From contig CAJTEM010000009.1 of assembly GCA_910575255.1 (NCBI GenBank), positions 97,737 to 161,736 of the forward strand: a stretch of 64,000 nucleotides of DNA, written 5' to 3'. This DNA is from Lachnospiraceae bacterium (GTDB lineage Bacteria > Bacillota > Clostridia > Lachnospirales > Lachnospiraceae). The position numbers were made by a program, and so were the translations under genes. Shown here one piece after another: positions 59,377 to 64,000 of the stretch. A model generated the notes under the pieces. It did no database searches, was not told where the DNA came from, and worked only from the letters and a program-made list of their open reading frames with translations. Each line of letters starts with the position of its first letter. Position 1 is the first letter of the stretch.

Positions 59377-61089
59377 TTAAACAGACTTGATAAACACCCC
59401 GTCAAACTCTTCGCTGAACTTATAGACAATTTCAATATGCTTATCTTCATACACATAAATCTTATCAATAAACTCCACTACGGTAATACGATCAAGTTCT
59501 GTGATCTCGCCATTCTCCAAGAGCCGCTCTACCCACGGGTTAGAAAGCACATCGCTGACCTTGGAAATGGACTTCTTCAGCAGCTTGATTTCATTATTTA
59601 AACGGTCAATATCTGCCTGAATTGCTGTCTTATCACTGGCGTATTCCTCTTTACTGATTGTTCCGTCATACAGCAAATTCCTGGCACTTTGCAAACGCTC
59701 TCTGTACTGATGGATTTTCCTGTTTTTGTTCTCAATCTCACGCTGAACCCCAGGGAACTCTGCCTTTGGTGTTCGCTGATGTTTCTCTGCCAGTTCTCTT
59801 AAGTTTTCTGCCTGACGGATGATTTTATTCAAATCGTCAATGACAATCTTACGAAGCAGTTTATCTGACACATAATGGCTTGTACACTTTGGAGCATTCT
59901 CTCCAAAATTCTTCTTATGCCGGCTGTAATCACGGAAAGTCGCGCAGTTATAATATAAGTACTTCACCGTTTCGCCAGTTTTAATCTGTGTATAAGAGTC
60001 CCACCTTTTCCGCATAGCATGGCGGCAGTCTCCGCACTTCAAAATCCCCTTAAAAATAGTCACCTCATCCTCTTTTGTACTATCCCGCTTAATCGTTTTC
60101 ATCATGGACTGAGCAATCTTCCATCGCTCCCTGGAGATTATCGCTTCATGTGTACCTTCACAGCGAATCCACTGGTCTTTGGCAACTTGTGTCGGCTTGT
60201 CATCGGTTAATTTTTTCTGCACCTGCTTATGCTGTACCAGTGTTCCCGTGTAGGTTTCATCCATTAGAATCTTTTTCACCCCATCACCGCGCCAATGAAT
60301 TTCTTCATCAGAAATTTTTTTACTGCACCTGAAATTTGACCCATGAAGCCGCTTATAGACCGCTGGATTCACGATTCCATCTCTGGTCAGCCCCGCCGCG
60401 ATTTCCTTTGGAGAAATACCTTGAAGATACTCCTCATAAATCCGCTTTACCACAAAAGCAGCCGTAGTATCAACAATAAGATGATGTTTATTTTCAGGGT
60501 CTTTCTGATAACCATAGGGGGCAAATGCCCCCACAAACAGTCCTTTTCGCTGCATAGAATGCATACCAATGCAAACATTCCTATGCTGCTGCTCAGAGTA
60601 CTCCCGGTTAATCAATAGCTGAAATCTATCTGCAATACTTGATTCTTTGTATAAGCTGTCATAATTATCGCCAATGGCTATCAGGCGTACTTCTCTGCCA
60701 TTTTGCTCAAACTCCTTTTCCAGATACTTCTGCATCTCTGTATCGTAACGCCCCAAACGTGATAAATTTTTTACGACAATACAATCGATGAAATTTGCCT
60801 GGACATCACGCATCATCTCCTGAAAACCACTTCGGTTAAAATTCATTCCTGTGCGGTCATCATCACAATAAACTTTATATTCCTCAAGGATAAACTCTTC
60901 CTCCGTCTGACCATTCAGGAAGTCAATATAGGCTCTGCAATAATCTGTCTGATTTTGAATACTCTGGCTTAAATCTGTTTTTCTTTTCTTATCTCTGTCT
61001 TCATCGGAAAGTCTGACATAAATACCTGTACTCCATTTGTCAGGATGCAAAGAATTATGTATATGAAACCTCTTAGCTTTCGTTTCCAT
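59377..61089 (-). CDS. Large serine recombinase
   Basis: 570 residues. N-terminal resolvase domain with the nucleophile Ser in TGIYVRLSDEDRDKK (Y-x-R-x-S), then VVKNLSRLGRYDTEMQKYLE; recombinase domain (about 200-330, AAFVVKRIYEEYLQGISPKE, TRDGIVNPAVYKRLHGS); zinc ribbon FKGILKCGDCRHAMRKRWDS; coiled coil and DUF4368-type tail. This is the Tn4451/TnpX or conjugative-element type that excises and integrates DNA at short sites. The ribosome site AAGGAGGAATAGAG contains the stop codon of the 71-residue gene before it. No cargo element with clear ends is visible. Confidence 0.92.
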   Translation of the reverse strand: METKAKRFHIHNSLHPDKWSTGIYVRLSDEDRDKKRKTDLSQSIQNQTDYCRAYIDFLNGQTEEEFILEEYKVYCDDDRTGMNFNRSGFQEMMRDVQANFIDCIVVKNLSRLGRYDTEMQKYLEKEFEQNGREVRLIAIGDNYDSLYKESSIADRFQLLINREYSEQQHRNVCIGMHSMQRKGLFVGAFAPYGYQKDPENKHHLIVDTTAAFVVKRIYEEYLQGISPKEIAAGLTRDGIVNPAVYKRLHGSNFRCSKKISDEEIHWRGDGVKKILMDETYTGTLVQHKQVQKKLTDDKPTQVAKDQWIRCEGTHEAIISRERWKIAQSMMKTIKRDSTKEDEVTIFKGILKCGDCRHAMRKRWDSYTQIKTGETVKYLYYNCATFRDYSRHKKNFGENAPKCTSHYVSDKLLRKIVIDDLNKIIRQAENLRELAEKHQRTPKAEFPGVQREIENKNRKIHQYRERLQSARNLLYDGTISKEEYASDKTAIQADIDRLNNEIKLLKKSISKVSDVLSNPWVERLLENGEITELDRITVVEFIDKIYVYEDKHIEIVYKFSEEFDGVFIKSV

Positions 61090-61091
61090 CT

Positions 61092-61307
61092 CTATTCCTC
61101 CTTGGTAGCACTATGGATTTTAATCAATCGCTCAATAACCTCTGTACAAGAAAACTTCGATTGATAGTTACGGACAATTGTCCATGTATTGACCTTTTGC
61201 TTTTTAACCTCAATCTGATTTTTCATATCTGACAAGTCCGCTGCGCTTTCTAACAACGTATTCTCAGAACTGATTGAATATGATACAGATCCTAAAACTG
61301 CAGACAT
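61092..61307 (-). CDS. Small accessory protein before the recombinase
   Basis: 71 residues starting MSAVLGSVSYSISSENTLLE, with a charged helix KNQIEVKKQKVNTWTIVRNY and EVIERLIKIHS. ATG at 61307 follows GGAGGTATTTTGC. Three bases separate its stop from the recombinase ATG, so it is in the same transcript. Similar small genes sit before recombinase genes in Clostridium elements; role unknown. Confidence 0.7.
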   Translation of the reverse strand: MSAVLGSVSYSISSENTLLESAADLSDMKNQIEVKKQKVNTWTIVRNYQSKFSCTEVIERLIKIHSATKEE

Positions 61308-61375
61308 GCAAAATACCTCCAACGAAAAAGATATTTTTCATGCCACGTCTTAGAAAAAATCTTATGGAACAACTT

Positions 61376-61651
61376 TTATAGATATTGCCTTTCAAACGCC
61401 TGAATGGATGAACAGATCTGTGAAGCGGTTGTACAAGTATATGGTTCAGAAAACGTCATCACCCAAAGCATACCCAGCAAGTCGTAAGCAATCATTTTAT
61501 ATTCCTCTGAATTATACCCCAGTGACACGGAACGTGGCCATCCGTACGGCTTGTGTGCGCCCCAAAGCACAGCGCCCGCCCAAGTTACCCTGGCAGCGGC
61601 AAAACGCCAGTCCAGGGCAGTATAGACGCTGTGGGGGCCTTCAGAAAGCGG
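61376..61651 (-). pseudogene. Broken gene after the resolvase-like remnant
   Basis: The frame begins at the stop of the gene upstream and reads VYTALDWRFAAARVTWAGAV, WGAHKPYGWPRSVSLGYNSE and FERQYL stop. No start codon with a ribosome site. Residues look coding but I recognise no family. Confidence 0.4.
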
Positions 61652-61654
61652 GAA

Positions 61655-62121
61655 TCAATTCCTCTTCTTGATCCCGTTATTCTCAAACACCAGCACGATA
61701 TTTGCCATAAATTCCCAGCGGATTTTGTTGGACAACATTGTCTTGGACTTCTCATCCAGCCGCCAGACTGCACCCACTTGATAAACTCCTCTTCACGTGC
61801 AGCGAAATCCCGCAGCGTCTCCCTGGTTGGGATCGGCATGGGTTTTATTGCGGAAAAACCGAGGTAACGCTCATTCCCTGACTGGAATTCAATCCCATTG
61901 CCTGCCAGGTACTGCAGCTTACAAAACAAGTCATATGCGCCGCAGGCAAAGGACTTCACACTGGGGACACAAAGACTGTCCCCGGCAGACATCCTGCTGA
62001 CCACGTCACTCATCCGCCCTACCCCCGCGATATTCTGTTCTGGAACCCACATCTTCCTTACTACGTAAACCTCCCCGTCATGATAGACAATGCCAAACTT
62101 CGTATTCCAGCCTTTCGCCAT
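61655..62121 (-). pseudogene. Resolvase-fold-like gene with a frameshift
   Basis: Starts MAKGWNTKFGIVYHDGEVYV. GDSLCVPSVKSFACGAYDLF and LQYLAGNGIEFQSGNERYLG follow the serine-resolvase pattern (D-x-L-x-V-x-S-V..., G-I-x-F-x-S), without the usual catalytic start. After EEEFIKWVQSG the frame shifts: the +1 frame continues RLDEKSKTMLSNKIRWEFMA and FENNGIKKRN stop at 61655. The zero frame gives improbable Trp/Cys-rich sequence. So a diverged resolvase relative, now broken. Confidence 0.55.
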
Positions 62122-62371
62122 TTGTCCGTCCTCGATTTCGCTGCCACTGATGGAAAGAACCTGGGGACTGCGTTTTTTGTTGTGTCGTGTTATAACTCTG
62201 AATGGGAACTAACGCAAGTCAAAAATAGGGGAGAAAAGAAAGATGGTCAGGTATACACAAAAAGCAGGAGAGGAATTGGGCAGTTTGCTGCCTGGCAGGG
62301 CATAGAAAAAGCCACTGGCGATTTGCTGCCAGCGGCTCTGATAGAAATCTTGATTATGATATTAATCTGTG
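62122..62371. other. No gene seen
   Basis: Plus-strand frames here lack ribosome sites and read across boundaries. Nothing else is supported. Confidence 0.4.
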
Positions 62372-62500
62372 CTATTGAACCCAAACCCCATCAGCGTTGA
62401 CCGTGCAGCCGTCTGGTGTGGTGGTACTGGTGAGCATATAGCCATCTACACCCAGGTAATACCATAAACCACTCTCTGGTGACTGATACCACTCCCTCAT
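62372..62500 (-). pseudogene. C-terminal fragment of a cell-wall-binding repeat protein
   Basis: 42 codons: MREWYQSPESGLWYYLGVDG then YMLTSTTTPDGCTVNADGVW, VQ and stop. The W-Y-Y-L-G-x-D-G-Y-M-L and TPDG...NADG pattern is the aromatic repeat of glucan/choline-binding proteins, as in the protein at 14401. The front part of the gene is missing; the stop of the next fragment overlaps its ATG. Confidence 0.55.
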
Positions 62501-62708
62501 TTTTCTAAAATATTTTCACGCATATTTATTTTTGACAAAAATGCCTTGCCTGACATTCCGCTATTCACAATGCTGTAAAAACATATCTTCTTAAAAAGCA
62601 CTGGATAGACATGGGATTTTCTCATATACCTGTTTTTCCATTCCCTAAGCCACTCTAATTTTTCCCAACTTATATCTTTTGTTTTAATATCCTCCTGATT
62701 ATCCCCGC
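62497..62708 (-). pseudogene. 3' fragment of an unknown gene cut by element E6
   Basis: Open frame DNQEDIKTKDISWEKLEWLR, EWKNRYMRKSHVYPVLFKKI and FLSKINMRENILEK stop; it continues a little into the end of E6 (NYLIFVVLGG) before a stop. Codon use looks genuine but no family is recognised. Confidence 0.4.
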
Positions 62709-62875
62709 CTAGTACAACGAATATTAAGTAATTGGCAGTTTGACTTGTTTATTTCCCTGATAGCACTACTCCCCAAGCCTCGACGTAGCCACCGCTACGC
62801 CTGCGTTTGTGAAGCAGCACTCTCAGGAAAATTTTCTGCGTCAAACTATCCAAAACTTAATTTTCGTTGTACTAG
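62709..62875. repeat. MITE-like element E6
   Basis: 167 bases. Ends CTAGTACAACGAATATTAAG and CTTAATTTTCGTTGTACTAG; inner GGCAGTTTGAC and GTCAAACT. Centre GACGTAGCCACCGCTACGCC resembles the centre of E2. The right end CTAG abuts the IS630 end. Confidence 0.75.
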
Positions 62876-64000
62876 TATAATCCTTTTCAATTAACTATAC
62901 ATTTACGATATTAATTTTTGTACTTTGACATCTTCATTGGAATCAACCCGGATACCATGCAGTACCTGTTTTGTCATCTTGCTAAAAAAACCTTCTACAA
63001 GGTTTAACCAAGATGCGTGTTTGGGAGTAAATACGAATTCAAAACGATCCGGACATGTTTCCAGATATTCCATTACTTTCTGGGAACTATGAACTCTCAG
63101 GTTATCGAGAATAAGCCGTATCTTGTCTCCTTTGGGATACTTTTCATCAAGCATTTTCAGGAAGACGATATAGTCATTACTGTTGTGCGTATCGCTTACG
63201 AGAGGAATCGCATCACCGGTTTGCAGGTCTATCCCCGCCAATAATGATACGGTTCCTAACCGCTTATATTCATAATCCCGCTTAATGACACCGCTTGTTT
63301 TGACTGGCATCAAATCATCAGATCTGTTTGCAATGGCTTGTATTCCTGGTTTCTCGTCGTAGGATAAGATGTGCGTCACTGCTCCGTCATCAAACGGTAA
63401 CAGTCTGCCGTCTTCGTCAAATTGAAGAGAAAGCTGTTTATACACCAGCAGCACGTTATGCATCTTGTCATCAAAATCAGGATCCCTTTTTTCGCAGTAG
63501 TATTGTATGCGGAATGGTTTTATATTCGCTTTGTCAAGAATCCGGTATACCCCGGATTCCGTGATAGTTGAGAGACGGTCAAACCCTGCCTCCTTTGCCG
63601 CTTTATTTATATGTTTCGTGAGCGAACGGGTTGTCCATGTTTCGGCGGCATATCCAAGATCTTTCGGCTTCATACAGGCAATACTTATCAGCCACGTTTT
63701 TGCCTCGCCTGTGATTTCCTCTTTCCGGCCACGGCCTTCTGATACACTTAAGATATCAAGCATGGTTTGATCCTTCCCACGGTCACGGTACTTTTGGCAC
63801 CAAAGTTCAACGGTATGTCGATTGACTCCAATTTCGCCGGCAACAACAGTACTCGATTTATTCTCCGCTTTCTTAAGAAGAATCTTAGCACGTTGGCTTA
63901 TTATTACAGGTGTCATTCCGGATTTGGCAAGTTTTTCAAGCTCGACCTTATCTTCCGGCTGTAATGTGAATTTCATTAGTTACACCTCCGTATCATGGTA
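62876..64000 (-). mobile_element. IS630-family insertion sequence, one end beyond the window
   Basis: The visible end is TATAATCCTTTTCAATTAAC at 62876-62895, next to CTAG of E6. The transposase fills 62903-63976. The other end is past base 64000. IS630 elements use TA target sites, consistent with the CTAG/TATA junction. Confidence 0.75.
62903..63976 (-). CDS. IS630 family transposase
   Basis: 357 residues. N-terminal HTH domain (about 20-100, SSTVVAGEIGVNRHTVELWC), then the DDE domain: first Asp in ILSYDEKPGIQAIA, second in KIRLILDNLRVHSSQKV, Glu in SWLNLVEGFFSKM. All three are in place and the frame is intact, so the enzyme may be active. Ribosome site GGAGGTGTAACTA. It is the only intact transposase in the window and the candidate mover of E2. 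Confidence 0.92.
   Translation of the reverse strand: MKFTLQPEDKVELEKLAKSGMTPVIISQRAKILLKKAENKSSTVVAGEIGVNRHTVELWCQKYRDRGKDQTMLDILSVSEGRGRKEEITGEAKTWLISIACMKPKDLGYAAETWTTRSLTKHINKAAKEAGFDRLSTITESGVYRILDKANIKPFRIQYYCEKRDPDFDDKMHNVLLVYKQLSLQFDEDGRLLPFDDGAVTHILSYDEKPGIQAIANRSDDLMPVKTSGVIKRDYEYKRLGTVSLLAGIDLQTGDAIPLVSDTHNSNDYIVFLKMLDEKYPKGDKIRLILDNLRVHSSQKVMEYLETCPDRFEFVFTPKHASWLNLVEGFFSKMTKQVLHGIRVDSNEDVKVQKLIS

Noticed and set aside
62080..62400. 106-codon plus-strand frame
   Set aside because: It begins antisense to the resolvase-like remnant and ends antisense to the wall-repeat fragment; no ribosome site.

Overview
The window looks like a chromosomal stretch of an anaerobic, spore-forming member of the Lachnospiraceae (class Clostridia). 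The grounds are the gene content and order: hup-rqcP-yabP-yabQ-divIC-spoIIE-tilS-hpt-ftsH, the ribosomal set rpmG-secE-nusG-rplK-rplA / rplJ-rplL, dnaD-dnaI, the spore genes yabP, yabQ, spoIIE and yyaC, strong AGGAGG-type ribosome sites, and TTGACA-N17-TATAAT promoters. Species cannot be fixed from the sequence alone. Almost all genes lie on the minus strand.

Layout. 1-3.3 kb: 3' part missing rarA, a NodB-type deacetylase and uxaB with paired LacI-type operators. 3.3-8 kb: a cold-shock gene and the ribosomal/transcription block, with an L10 leader. 8.2-13.9 kb: comF, recD2, an mreB-like gene, a 41-residue membrane peptide and an HD-domain gene. 14-18.2 kb: three tRNAs (Gly-GCC, Phe-GAA, Gly-CCC), a secreted repeat protein and an intact GH13 alpha-glucan hydrolase. 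18.5-26.2 kb: the ftsH-to-mazG housekeeping and sporulation block. 26.2-35.2 kb: a GH13 debranching-like protein that has lost its catalytic residues, a nucleotidyltransferase, lepB, prs, dnaI, dnaD, a cluster of DnaA-box-like sites and murC. 35.4-44 kb: a class A penicillin-binding protein, a YitT protein, apgM, aroK, a flavin reductase and a CBS/DHH pyrophosphatase. 45.4-52.1 kb: ROK glucokinase, transketolase, two membrane-anchored envelope proteins and yyaC. 52.7-56.8 kb: lineage-type membrane proteins, mtnN and a TSCPD protein. 56.8-64 kb: an accessory region with a 5'-truncated amidase, an Rpn-type nuclease gene, a YgiT-type zinc protein, a large serine recombinase, several broken genes and an IS630-family element that runs off the window.

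The strongest non-genic signal is a dense population of intergenic palindromes. One family (called A here, core GGTACGCC / GGCGTACC) occurs about ten times, including a 53-bp perfect inverted repeat. A second set of MITE-like elements (called E2 to E6 here) is stacked end to end at CTAG/TA junctions. The ends of E2 match the visible end of the IS630-family element at 16 of 20 positions, and two E2 copies, read by eye as identical, sit 7.3 kb apart in opposite orientation. One E4 copy supplies the last codons and stop of aroK.

All coordinates, motifs and alignments were read by eye; family names rest on recognised motifs and gene order, not on a database search.
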